A stretch of DNA of 21,778 bases from a virus. Each line of letters starts with the position of its first letter. Position 1 is the stretch's first letter. Shown one piece after another: positions 5,429-11,433 of the stretch. The stretch spans positions 1 through 21,778 of the IMG/VR virus record IMGVR_UViG_3300042392_000623; one strand, 5' to 3'. The notes beneath the pieces were generated by a model. It did no database searches. It saw nothing but the letters and a program-made list of their open reading frames with translations, and was not told the origin of the DNA. A program made the position numbers and the translations under genes.

Positions 5429-5646
5429 GCCACGCTCCCTTCCATGATTGCGTTCACGACTCCACGCTGTTCCGTGAGTTGGTTAATCGAGGTGGGCTCA
5501 CCATGAACCTCCCGAACGAACGCTGTTATTGTTGGTCGGTCTTTGTGGTAGATACGCCCTAGGTCAATCAATTCACGGAGGGTCAAACCCGTCCAGTTTT
5601 TATGTTCCATCGTTGCTTCAATCATCGTTTTTTGTGTCGTTGTCAT
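5425..5646 (-). CDS. Hypothetical protein, 73 aa
   Basis: Seventy-three residues starting MTTTQKTMIEATMEHKNWTG, followed by LTLRELIDLGRIYHKDRPTI and ending VVNAIMEGSVA. It is probably a small helical protein; the segment TLRELIDLGRIYHKDRPTITAF could be a helix-turn-helix-like pair, but the match is weak. The leader before ATG is repeat-like (CCAAACCAAACCAACGACGA), A/C-rich and without SD. The stop overlaps the 48-aa gene by 4 bases. Function unknown. Confidence 0.55.
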   Translation of the reverse strand: MTTTQKTMIEATMEHKNWTGLTLRELIDLGRIYHKDRPTITAFVREVHGEPTSINQLTEQRGVVNAIMEGSVA

Positions 5647-5667
5647 ATCGTCGTTGGTTTGGTTTGG

Positions 5668-5853
5668 TTAGATGTAAATTTGAGCTTGGTAATCGTGGCT
5701 TGGATAGTTTTTGCAGAAAAACAGATGCCCAAACTCGTTTGTGTAATATGTATTCTCCTCTCCGATGTCCGTGATCGTGATGGCCCCCGTGGAAAGCCAC
5801 AAGTCTGCGGTCGGGATTTCGATCTCTCTTGGTAAGTCTAATTTCGTTTTCAT
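5668..5853 (-). CDS. Hypothetical protein, 61 aa, first gene of the leftward operon
   Basis: Sixty-one residues starting MKTKLDLPREIEIPTADLWL and ending PSHDYQAQIYI; predominantly beta-like, with a Tyr-rich centre (EENTYYTNEFGHLFF). It has no family I recognise. It is the first clear gene downstream of the leftward promoter region. The leader (AACCAAACCACCACGATACA) is A/C-rich without SD. As the first gene of a phage early operon it might be a host-takeover factor, but nothing in the sequence shows this. Confidence 0.55.
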   Translation of the reverse strand: MKTKLDLPREIEIPTADLWLSTGAITITDIGEENTYYTNEFGHLFFCKNYPSHDYQAQIYI

Positions 5854-6350
5854 TTTGTATCGTGGTGGTTTGGTTATTGTTGTTGGCCTGCCTTGTCTGC
5901 TGGCAACGGAATCAATCTAGAACATGGCAGAAAGATTGCCAACAAAAAATGCCAACAACCTAAAAATATATTTCAACAATTCATCGAAATAAGATTGACA
6001 AGCCATCAAACCCTTAAAAACAAGGCATTCCCAACAATCACAAGCAAGGAACAAATTTCATGGCCACAAGGAAACTTTCAACCACTAGGACAACCAAACC
6101 GCTAGGGAACCAAGCTTCAGAGCGTCTAGACATTCCCTTTAGGCTCTAGGTGATTCAATTAAGCGGAGAGAGAAGCAGAAGCAAAGGGAATAGGATAGCG
6201 TCATCAGAATATCACAGACCCATTGGGAAACCCGTTCACCTATTGAAGAAAAGCAATCACCGCGCTTGATGCTTTAAGCAAAGCTTCATGTCTTGACGCG
6301 TCGCACGATCTCCTATGGTCGATCGGCTTTGGCTTTCGGAATGCACAGCA
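5854..6350. other. Non-coding leader/regulatory stretch before the leftward operon
   Basis: About 500 bases without a convincing gene. It lies between a sigma70-like leftward promoter and the first leftward gene. It holds three copies of GCCAACAA/TTGTTGGC (5880-5958), an inverted repeat AGGGAA/TTCCCT (6104-6109 with 6133-6138) and a small hairpin GCTTT-aagc-AAAGC (6271-6284). A 31-codon minus-strand ORF (6038-6133, MSRRSEAWFPSGL...) and a 70-codon plus-strand frame opening with TTG at 5893 exist but look accidental. No tRNA seen. Confidence 0.5.
5880..5958. repeat. Three copies of an 8-base operator-like repeat (TTGTTGGC/GCCAACAA)
   Basis: TTGTTGGC at 5880-5887 on the plus strand and its complement GCCAACAA at 5938-5945 and 5951-5958. 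The last two are direct repeats with a 13-base period (TGCCAACAA core). They lie 30-105 bases upstream of the first leftward gene, a normal operator or activator position, but no regulator can be matched to them. Confidence 0.4.
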
Positions 6351-6378
6351 ATTATATCCATGAGCGGAAATCCGTCAA
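6351..6378 (-). promoter_or_regulatory. Strong sigma70-like leftward promoter
   Basis: On the minus strand: TTGACG (-35, 6373-6378), 16-base spacer, TATAAT (-10, 6351-6356). The -10 is a perfect consensus match and the -35 matches 5 of 6. Transcription would start near 6344 and run left into the early operon after roughly 490 untranslated bases. It sits just downstream of the terminator-like hairpin of the 64-aa gene, so it starts a new unit. Confidence 0.65.
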
Positions 6379-6411
6379 GCTTTTTTATTGTTCACACTTG
6401 CTGGCAATAGA

Positions 6412-6443
6412 AAGGGTGTGCAGGAACAAACCCACACACCCTT
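6412..6443 (-). terminator. Probable intrinsic terminator of the 64-aa leftward gene
   Basis: A perfect 9-base stem AAGGGTGTG (6412-6420) pairs with CACACCCTT (6435-6443) around a 14-base loop, about 25 bases past the stop of the gene at 6468-6662. On the minus strand the stem is followed by TCTATTG, a weak T-rich tail, so efficiency is uncertain. On the plus strand no T-run follows. Confidence 0.55.
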
Positions 6444-6467
6444 CAAATCAAATCCTACAGCGAAAAA

Positions 6468-6662
6468 CTAGGCTGCAGCAGGAACAATGCAATCACGCCC
6501 TGTTCCCTCAATTGCCTCTTTTATGGTGTCAAATCCCATGACGCTGCAACTTGGGTCCAATTCAAAAACAAACCCTTCGTGCAGGGTGATAATGATTCCA
6601 TGGCCCAGTCCGCGCTCATCATCGATGTGCTGTATCCAACTTCTTTTGCGTAGTGTGTTCAT
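6468..6662 (-). CDS. Small conserved-looking phage protein, 64 aa
   Basis: From the ATG at 6662: MNTLRKRSWIQHIDDERGLG, then HGIIITLHEGFVFELDPSCS, VMGFDTIKEAIEGT and an Ala-rich end. The pattern (ID-DERG-LG-G-III-TL-EG-F-F--DPSC---GFDT-KEA) reads as a compact beta-rich domain with a closing helix. I have seen similar small phage proteins annotated only as hypothetical. It stands alone with its own promoter (6697-6724), leader (CAACAATAACA, no SD) and terminator hairpin. An in-frame ATG at 6794 would add 44 residues of low protein character and cross the promoter, so I reject it. Its isolated, operator-flanked position suggests an early or regulatory role (inference). Confidence 0.65.
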   Translation of the reverse strand: MNTLRKRSWIQHIDDERGLGHGIIITLHEGFVFELDPSCSVMGFDTIKEAIEGTGRDCIVPAAA

Positions 6663-6671
6663 TGTTATTGT

Positions 6672-6691
6672 TGCAGCTGGTATCGGCTGCA
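6672..6691. promoter_or_regulatory. Inverted repeat TGCAGC/GCTGCA at the start of the 64-aa gene's transcript
   Basis: TGCAGC (6672-6677) and GCTGCA (6686-6691) are separated by 8 bases and overlap the predicted start of transcription of the leftward gene. It could be an operator or a 5' hairpin in the mRNA. Confidence 0.4.
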
Positions 6692-6696
6692 GGGGA

Positions 6697-6724
6697 AATT
6701 TAAAAGATGACGGGTGCAAGTCAA
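6697..6724 (-). promoter_or_regulatory. Candidate leftward promoter for the 64-aa gene
   Basis: On the minus strand: TTGACT (-35, 6719-6724, 5 of 6), 16-base spacer, TAAATT (-10, 6697-6702, 4 of 6). The expected start near 6690 gives a leader of roughly 28 bases. Confidence 0.5.
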
Positions 6725-6745
6725 ATGAAAAAAGAAAATATTTTT

Positions 6746-6757
6746 CTGCTGCAGCAG
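6746..6757. repeat. Perfect 12-base palindrome CTGCTGCAGCAG
   Basis: It lies 22 bases upstream of the -35 of the leftward promoter at 6697-6724. The same CTGCAGCAG core recurs near 6473-6481 at the end of the 64-aa gene. A regulator-binding site is plausible. Confidence 0.4.
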
Positions 6758-6768
6758 CTAAATTGAAA

Positions 6769-6844
6769 TGTTCCACAAGGTCAGCGTGGAACACAAGTCA
6801 ACGGACATTGGCACTGCTGTACATGTTCCACGGGAATGTTCCAC
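6769..6844. repeat. Four copies of TGTTCCAC (parS half-site-like)
   Basis: TGTTCCAC at 6769-6776, 6824-6831 and 6837-6844, plus the inverted copy GTGGAACA at 6786-6793. The first and the inverted copy form an 8-base inverted repeat around a 9-base spacer; the last two are direct repeats with a 13-base period. The unit equals one half of the bacterial ParB site (TGTTCCACGTGAAACA in Bacillus), but no complete site is present. Operators for a phage regulator are the simpler reading. Confidence 0.55.
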
Positions 6845-6892
6845 GCACCAGTCTAATACCTTACTAATCCACTACAGATTGTGCGCTCTAAC

Positions 6893-6976
6893 ATTAGCGC
6901 GTCACTCATGAATCCGGCGCTGATCACGCGAACACTGGCCAAGCGAACACCAGGCTAATCATTAGCGCCACGCTAA
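6893..6976. repeat. Cluster of direct and inverted repeats (ATTAGCGC, GCGAACAC)
   Basis: ATTAGCGC at 6893-6900 and 6961-6968. GCGAACAC at 6928-6935 and 6943-6950 (15-base period). A palindrome GCTAAT-c-ATTAGC at 6954-6966 runs into a hairpin TTAGCG-cca-CGCTAA at 6962-6976. Such density suggests an iteron-like origin or an operator array for the divergent region. Confidence 0.5.
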
Positions 6977-6984
6977 GGTATGAC

Positions 6985-7042
6985 GGGGGGAGGGGGTCGA
7001 CCAGCGAAATGTTTTTATCATTGCTATCCATACCCCCCCCCC
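6985..7042. other. Long G and C homopolymer tracts
   Basis: GGGGGGAGGGGG at 6985-6996 and a run of ten C at 7033-7042, 36 bases apart and mutually complementary. They could pair into a long stem, or the G side could form a four-stranded structure. Homopolymers of this length are rare in the rest of the window. The exact run length may also be affected by sequencing error. Confidence 0.5.
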
Positions 7043-7084
7043 AGAAAAATTGTTACAATGGGGCAGTTCCCGTTCGGGGTTATT

Positions 7085-7093
7085 TGTGGATAG
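7085..7093 (-). promoter_or_regulatory. Near-consensus DnaA box
   Basis: TGTGGATAG is one base from TGTGGATAA, the complement of the DnaA box TTATCCACA. It sits in the repeat-rich intergenic region. I saw no second good match, so its use is uncertain; the phage's own DnaA domain IV-like protein makes it worth noting. Confidence 0.35.
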
Positions 7094-7145
7094 GTCTAGT
7101 GTATTGTGCCTAAATGTGCTAGATAGGTAACATTTGTGTTTATGG

Positions 7146-7175
7146 TTGACATTATGTGTGGGATTGTGGTAATTG
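7146..7175 (+). promoter_or_regulatory. Candidate rightward late promoter
   Basis: Perfect -35 TTGACA (7146-7151), 18-base spacer, weak -10 TAATTG (7170-7175). It would start transcription about 40 bases before the first late gene. The -10 is poor, so a phage-controlled or activator-dependent promoter is possible. Confidence 0.4.
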
Positions 7176-7222
7176 GTTGGTTGAGCGCGAGATGGACTTG
7201 TGCTTGATAACTTATTTATATT

Positions 7223-7483
7223 ATGCCTAGAGGCGACTCATATCAATTACAAGGCCAAATGGGTGGCATCGTGCTTACTGGTGCTGACAGCGCGACTGGT
7301 CTATTCCGTTGGATTCAAGCAATTACTGACAGTGTAATTGAGTCTGGTGCTGGTGAGACTGCTGGCAACTTGGATGACATTTCCAACCTTGATGGCAAGA
7401 CGCTTGCTGCTGGTGCTGGCATTGGTGGCATCTTTACCAAAGTTCAAATCAGCTCTGGTACGGTTATTGCGTATTACGCATAA
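7223..7483 (+). CDS. Small virion-like protein (spike/decoration type), 86 aa
   Basis: The first late gene. Residues 26-45 (GLFRWIQAITDSVIESGAGE) are followed by a Gly/Ala-rich centre (NLDGKTLAAGAGIGGI) and end FTKVQISSGTVIAYYA. The closing pattern (G-G-I-F-T-x-I/V-x-x-S-S/G-G-x-V-I-A-Y) recurs in small phage proteins encoded near tail or head genes and is consistent with a trimeric beta spike or decoration protein; the exact role is inferred. The start has no SD; the upstream bases are A/T-rich (AACTTATTTATATT). Its stop and the next start share one base (TAATG). Confidence 0.55.
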   Translation: MPRGDSYQLQGQMGGIVLTGADSATGLFRWIQAITDSVIESGAGETAGNLDDISNLDGKTLAAGAGIGGIFTKVQISSGTVIAYYA

Positions 7484-10200
7484 TGTCCCAGTTCCGATCC
7501 ACTGGTGGGTTAGATGACGCGATTGCCGCCGATGGTGATCGTGGGTTTGTTGGCGTGAACCAACGGTTGCAGCTTAACCAGTTGAAGGCTGGGGAGGTAA
7601 GGGAAAGCATTAACGGGCGCATGGAGGGTTACTGGAAGCCCCGCAAGGTGGTAGTTTCTAGGACTGGTGCGTTAACCGTTGGCGGTGATCCGTTGCAGTT
7701 GCCATTCTACTTGGTTGGCTCAAGCGTAATGATTACTGCCGCCTCAATTACTTCTGGAGTAGTTACGCTAACTACTGCATCAGCACACGGTTTAAGTGCT
7801 GGGGCCACACTGAACATTGCTGGAATTGGATATACTGCTGGAACCAATCCAAATGGAGTTTTTACAGCAACAACTGCAAGTGGATCAAGTATTACATATC
7901 CATTGTCTGGTGGTATAGGCCCATACACAGTTTCCGCTGTTTCACCTATTTCAGAGGTGATTACATCAACATCAAAGACCATCTCGTCCGCCACATACGC
8001 ATCCAATATGGTAACGATTACCATGTCCGCCAATCATGGGTTTGAGATTGGTTCTAGCGGGTACGCTGTAGTGGCTGGACTGACCTTTACTGGCACTAAC
8101 AACAACGGGGCCAAGGTGCTGACTTATGTTTCAGCGAACCAATTAAGCTTCCCTGTAACTGGGGTGACTGCGGTTTCTGGCACTGGCACACTCTCTCAGA
8201 TGCCAATTAACGATGCGGCTAACGCTAATGTCCGAGCCTCCTGCCTGTTCAGCGATCCCAACTCCAACAACAAAGAATATGTGATTGTAGCGTTGGACAC
8301 GGTTGCCAAAAAGATTGATCTAGCGCAAGTCGAGGCTAACTCCCTGTATGTTCCAGAGGACATCTCATATCCCTCTGGAACTGCCTTGGGCGCGGACACC
8401 GACATGATTCAAGTGTTCGACAAGGTGATGCTATTCCGAGAGGGGCAACAGGCGTTGGAGTGGTATCCTAATGGCAGGCCCATTCTCTCTGCGTCACAGA
8501 GTGGAACCACCGTTACGATGAGCGTTCGTGAACACGGGCTTGTGGCAGGAACATCTGTGGTTGTCGCTGGTTTAACTGGTGGCACTCCAGCCAACGGAAC
8601 ATTTACGGTTCTTTCTGGCGCAGGGCTAACTCAAGACCAGTTCCAATATACCTTTACTACAAGTCAAACCCAGACCTTTGGGGTGACTGCCGCCACCATG
8701 ACTGACGGATTTACATTCTCTCCGGGCGGGGCTTACACTCAACCACAGGTGTTTGTTTCTAGTGGTGGGGATGTTTCTGTTTTAAATGGGCAGGTTTCCT
8801 TAGACCTTAGCGTATCTAACGATACCGTATTTGCTGGTGATGTCATTAGGGTTTACGAGAGTGACATACCAGAGTTCTCTGCAATTGTTGGAAAAGACTT
8901 TCAAGTGTCGTCTGCAACGCTGACAAACATCACATTCTTTGCGCCTGTAGCAAACATCACGGCAAGTGGTTCTACTGGACAGATTGAGTTTGGTGGTAGG
9001 TTCAGCGAGGGTGGTGGGTTTATGCACCAACCGGGTGCGCCTTGGGGTGTTCACTTCCAACGCCGCCTGTGGGTTCCGTACTACTACGACCAGTCTGGGG
9101 CTTACAACGCAGTCACCTACACCGACCGCAAGATCACAGACGAGATTGCCGTATCCGACATTCTTGACACCACCACCTTTGACCAGATCGAAAACCAGTT
9201 TCGTGTTTCTGGTGGTACTGCTGACTATGTGGTTGGGATGCATGGGTTCTACGACGATGCGTTGATTGTCCTCAACAGAAACAGCATCCACCAGATTAAG
9301 GGGACGCAGGGGACGCTTCTAGACACTAGGGTTACAGAACTAACCTCCGAGGTTGGCTGCTTAGCTCGCAAGTCCGTAGTGATGAGGGCTAACACCATGA
9401 TGTTCCTGTCGGATGATGGGGTGTATGGTGTGGAGTTCCTTAACGATTACAACCTTCGCGGGGCCGAGGAACCAATTTCCAAGAACATCCAACCTTACAT
9501 TGACAGGCTCAACAGGGATTTGTCTAACAAGTCAGTTGGAATCTTGTTTGATAACAGGTACTACCTTGCGGTTCCGCTGGATTCCGCGCCGGGTATTAAC
9601 GATGCTCGCGGGAACAACTCAATTTTAGTGTACAACTTCCTAAATGGAGGCTGGGAGTCGCTAGATACCTTTGGTGACGATAGTTTTTTGATTGACAACC
9701 TTATTATTGGTTCAGCAGGGGTGAGAAATAACTTGTATGCTGTGACCGCTAACGGTGGATTGCACCAATTAGAGGCGTTTGATGACTCGAATGACACAAT
9801 TAGTGTGTCCAATATCAACGATGTTAAGACATCTTCTCCGATTCTGTCAAAACTAATCACCCGTGGCTACGACCTTGAGACATTGGAGCGGAAAAGGTAC
9901 ACAGACTCGCAGATCAATATGCAGGGGTTGCCCAGCCAAAATTCTGAATACCTAATTGAGTTTGCTGCTGAAGACCCAGATAACTCATCGACCATTGGAA
10001 CTACCACTCAATTCCTTGATGGACAAATCCTACAATCAATCAACCAAGAAGCTGAAACGGCAAGCATTAGGTGCAGGCTTGGTGGCATTAGAGGCTATAC
10101 AGGAACCATGATCTTGACAAGAACACAGGGTTCGGCCAAGATAAACTCAATCAAAGTTGCTGGATCAGTAACAAATAGACAAATAATTTCACAGAAATAA
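7483..10200 (+). CDS. Tail nozzle-like protein (gp12/tail tubular B type) with three inserted beta modules
   Basis: A 905-residue structural protein. The N-terminus (GGLDDAIAADGDRGFVGVNQ then RLQLNQLKAGEVRESINGRM) and the C-terminal half are typical of gp12-like nozzle proteins that cap the podovirus tail tube: QPGAPWGVHFQRRLWVPYYY at 516-535, LIVLNRNSIHQIKG at 594-607, EVGCLARKSVV at 623-633 and MMFLSDDGVYGVEF at 639-652. Three repeated beta modules of 60-70 residues are inserted at about 88-153, 168-236 and 335-402. Each has a V-T-(L/I/M)-T/S start, an A/H-H-G-(L/F) turn, then A-G-(I/L) and N-G-(x)-F/V-T. These look like small carbohydrate- or surface-binding accessory folds. It is roughly 100 residues longer than T7 gp12 (about 790 aa). 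The homology call rests on pattern recognition, not a search. Confidence 0.65.
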   Translation: MSQFRSTGGLDDAIAADGDRGFVGVNQRLQLNQLKAGEVRESINGRMEGYWKPRKVVVSRTGALTVGGDPLQLPFYLVGSSVMITAASITSGVVTLTTASAHGLSAGATLNIAGIGYTAGTNPNGVFTATTASGSSITYPLSGGIGPYTVSAVSPISEVITSTSKTISSATYASNMVTITMSANHGFEIGSSGYAVVAGLTFTGTNNNGAKVLTYVSANQLSFPVTGVTAVSGTGTLSQMPINDAANANVRASCLFSDPNSNNKEYVIVALDTVAKKIDLAQVEANSLYVPEDISYPSGTALGADTDMIQVFDKVMLFREGQQALEWYPNGRPILSASQSGTTVTMSVREHGLVAGTSVVVAGLTGGTPANGTFTVLSGAGLTQDQFQYTFTTSQTQTFGVTAATMTDGFTFSPGGAYTQPQVFVSSGGDVSVLNGQVSLDLSVSNDTVFAGDVIRVYESDIPEFSAIVGKDFQVSSATLTNITFFAPVANITASGSTGQIEFGGRFSEGGGFMHQPGAPWGVHFQRRLWVPYYYDQSGAYNAVTYTDRKITDEIAVSDILDTTTFDQIENQFRVSGGTADYVVGMHGFYDDALIVLNRNSIHQIKGTQGTLLDTRVTELTSEVGCLARKSVVMRANTMMFLSDDGVYGVEFLNDYNLRGAEEPISKNIQPYIDRLNRDLSNKSVGILFDNRYYLAVPLDSAPGINDARGNNSILVYNFLNGGWESLDTFGDDSFLIDNLIIGSAGVRNNLYAVTANGGLHQLEAFDDSNDTISVSNINDVKTSSPILSKLITRGYDLETLERKRYTDSQINMQGLPSQNSEYLIEFAAEDPDNSSTIGTTTQFLDGQILQSINQEAETASIRCRLGGIRGYTGTMILTRTQGSAKINSIKVAGSVTNRQIISQK

Positions 10201-10203
10201 GTT

Positions 10204-11433
10204 ATGGGCGCAGTTAATACGACATACACCTTCACGGCTACTGATGTAATCACTAGCACAAAGATGAATAATATCATTGACGAAACCGTTATGACAGGTG
10301 ACGCTGTTCTTGGTGGATCTGGTGGGAGTGGTGGACTAGATATAGCGTCTGGACGACTGAGCATTTCCAATGGGGCCATTAACTCAAGCCGACTTGCGAC
10401 AAATTCTGTTACAACCAATGCTATTACTGATGGTTCTGTTGAACCAATAAAGTTGTCTACTGGTGGCCCTATTTGGAGTGCTGGCTTAAATGGCGCAACA
10501 ACAATGCAACCAGTAATTGAACTTGGTGGAACAATAACAAGCAGTACATCTTCGTTAATTGATTTTCATTCGGTGTTTCCATTAAATGACTATGATGCAA
10601 GAATACTTAGAGAGACAGGATCAAATGGGAACTTTATATTAAATAATATTGGAACGGGGTCTTTCATTTTATCAAACACAGATGCTGGGCCGATGTACTT
10701 TGTTACATCGTCATCTGAGAGAGTAACCATTACATCTGGTGGTAATGTTGGAATTGGAACAATATCTCCACAAGCAAAATTACAAGTGGCTGGGGGTAAA
10801 ATAAGAATTGAGGGTCACTCTGGAGAGGGTGGACAACTTGAATTGCTAAACGCTGCCAATAATGACATTCAAGCTATTTTTGATGTAGATGCAAACGATG
10901 TAACAAGAATTTGGACATTGCCATATGAACCACTTTCATTTGGAACTAATACTGGTGAAAGAATGAGAATAGATCCAGATGGCAATGTCGGCATTGGGAC
11001 AACGACACCAAGCACGAAGTTACAAGTAAATGGGACTGTAACCGCTACTGCATTTTCCGGGCCTTTAACTGGTAACGCCAGTTCAGCATCAACGGTAAGC
11101 GATAGTGCAATTACCGCAGCTAAACTAAATGGCAGTCAAAGTGGGTCTGCTCCTATTTATGGCATTAGGGCATTTGGATCTGTGGCACTTGGTACGCCCA
11201 GAACACTTGGATCTGGCTCAAAAAACCTTGCATCTACATCACGCATTGATTCGACACATACACAAGTAACATTTTCAACAAATATGGTTGGGACTGATTA
11301 TGTTGTTTCTGGATGCTCTAGGAATGATGCTGACTTTATTTTTAATACATACGATCACCAGACAAATGGATTCAAAATTTTTCACAGTACTGAAGGCGCA
11401 TTAAGAATTGTCCAGTTTGTTGTTATTGAATGA
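10204..11433 (+). CDS. Tail fibre / receptor-binding protein
   Basis: A 409-residue fibrous protein. The N-terminus (MGAVNTTYTFTATDVITSTK) would attach to the tail. A Gly/Ser-rich segment follows, then SNGAINSSRLATNSVTTNAI, a triple-stranded fibre-like repeat region. Two copies of the fibre repeat GNVGIGTxxPxxKLQV occur near residues 179-194 and 261-276, followed by SGPLTGNASSAST. The C-terminal ~90 residues (TQVTFSTNMVGTDYVVSGCS ... GALRIVQFVVIE) resemble the beta-sandwich tip of phage fibres that binds the host surface. No S74 endosialidase chaperone domain is visible. The gene is A+T-rich (three hand-counted 60-base lines gave 28-35% G+C) compared with about 52% in a line of the nozzle gene, suggesting exchange. 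Confidence 0.75.
   Translation: MGAVNTTYTFTATDVITSTKMNNIIDETVMTGDAVLGGSGGSGGLDIASGRLSISNGAINSSRLATNSVTTNAITDGSVEPIKLSTGGPIWSAGLNGATTMQPVIELGGTITSSTSSLIDFHSVFPLNDYDARILRETGSNGNFILNNIGTGSFILSNTDAGPMYFVTSSSERVTITSGGNVGIGTISPQAKLQVAGGKIRIEGHSGEGGQLELLNAANNDIQAIFDVDANDVTRIWTLPYEPLSFGTNTGERMRIDPDGNVGIGTTTPSTKLQVNGTVTATAFSGPLTGNASSASTVSDSAITAAKLNGSQSGSAPIYGIRAFGSVALGTPRTLGSGSKNLASTSRIDSTHTQVTFSTNMVGTDYVVSGCSRNDADFIFNTYDHQTNGFKIFHSTEGALRIVQFVVIE

Noticed and set aside
5893-6105. 70-codon plus-strand ORF
   Set aside because: TTG start, low-complexity A-rich codons, and it lies against the direction of the local transcription unit.
6038-6133. 31-codon minus-strand ORF in the long leader
   Set aside because: Very short, no SD or A/C leader, hydrophobic with no recognisable pattern; kept only as a possibility in the leader finding.
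6663-6794. 44-residue N-terminal extension of the 64-aa protein from ATG at 6794
   Set aside because: It would run through the candidate promoter and two palindromes and has an unlikely Phe/Pro-rich composition.
6769-6844. A complete parS centromere
   Set aside because: Only half-sites are present; the best candidate 16-mer at 6824-6839 matches the consensus at about 11 positions, and no ParA/ParB gene is in the window.
5880-6976. CRISPR array from the intergenic repeats
   Set aside because: Units are only 8 bases, spacing is irregular and no cas gene is nearby; they fit operators or iterons better.
5854-7222. tRNA gene in the intergenic region
   Set aside because: No T-loop consensus (GGTTCRANNCC) with a matching acceptor stem was found on either strand.
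8800-9291. 163-codon minus-strand ORF within the nozzle gene
   Set aside because: Antisense shadow of a well-supported 905-residue frame; no domain character.
10204-11433. Self-cleaving S74 endosialidase chaperone at the fibre C-terminus
   Set aside because: The GNVGIGT repeats often precede such domains, but the terminal residues form a beta-sandwich-like tip without the catalytic Ser/Lys pattern.
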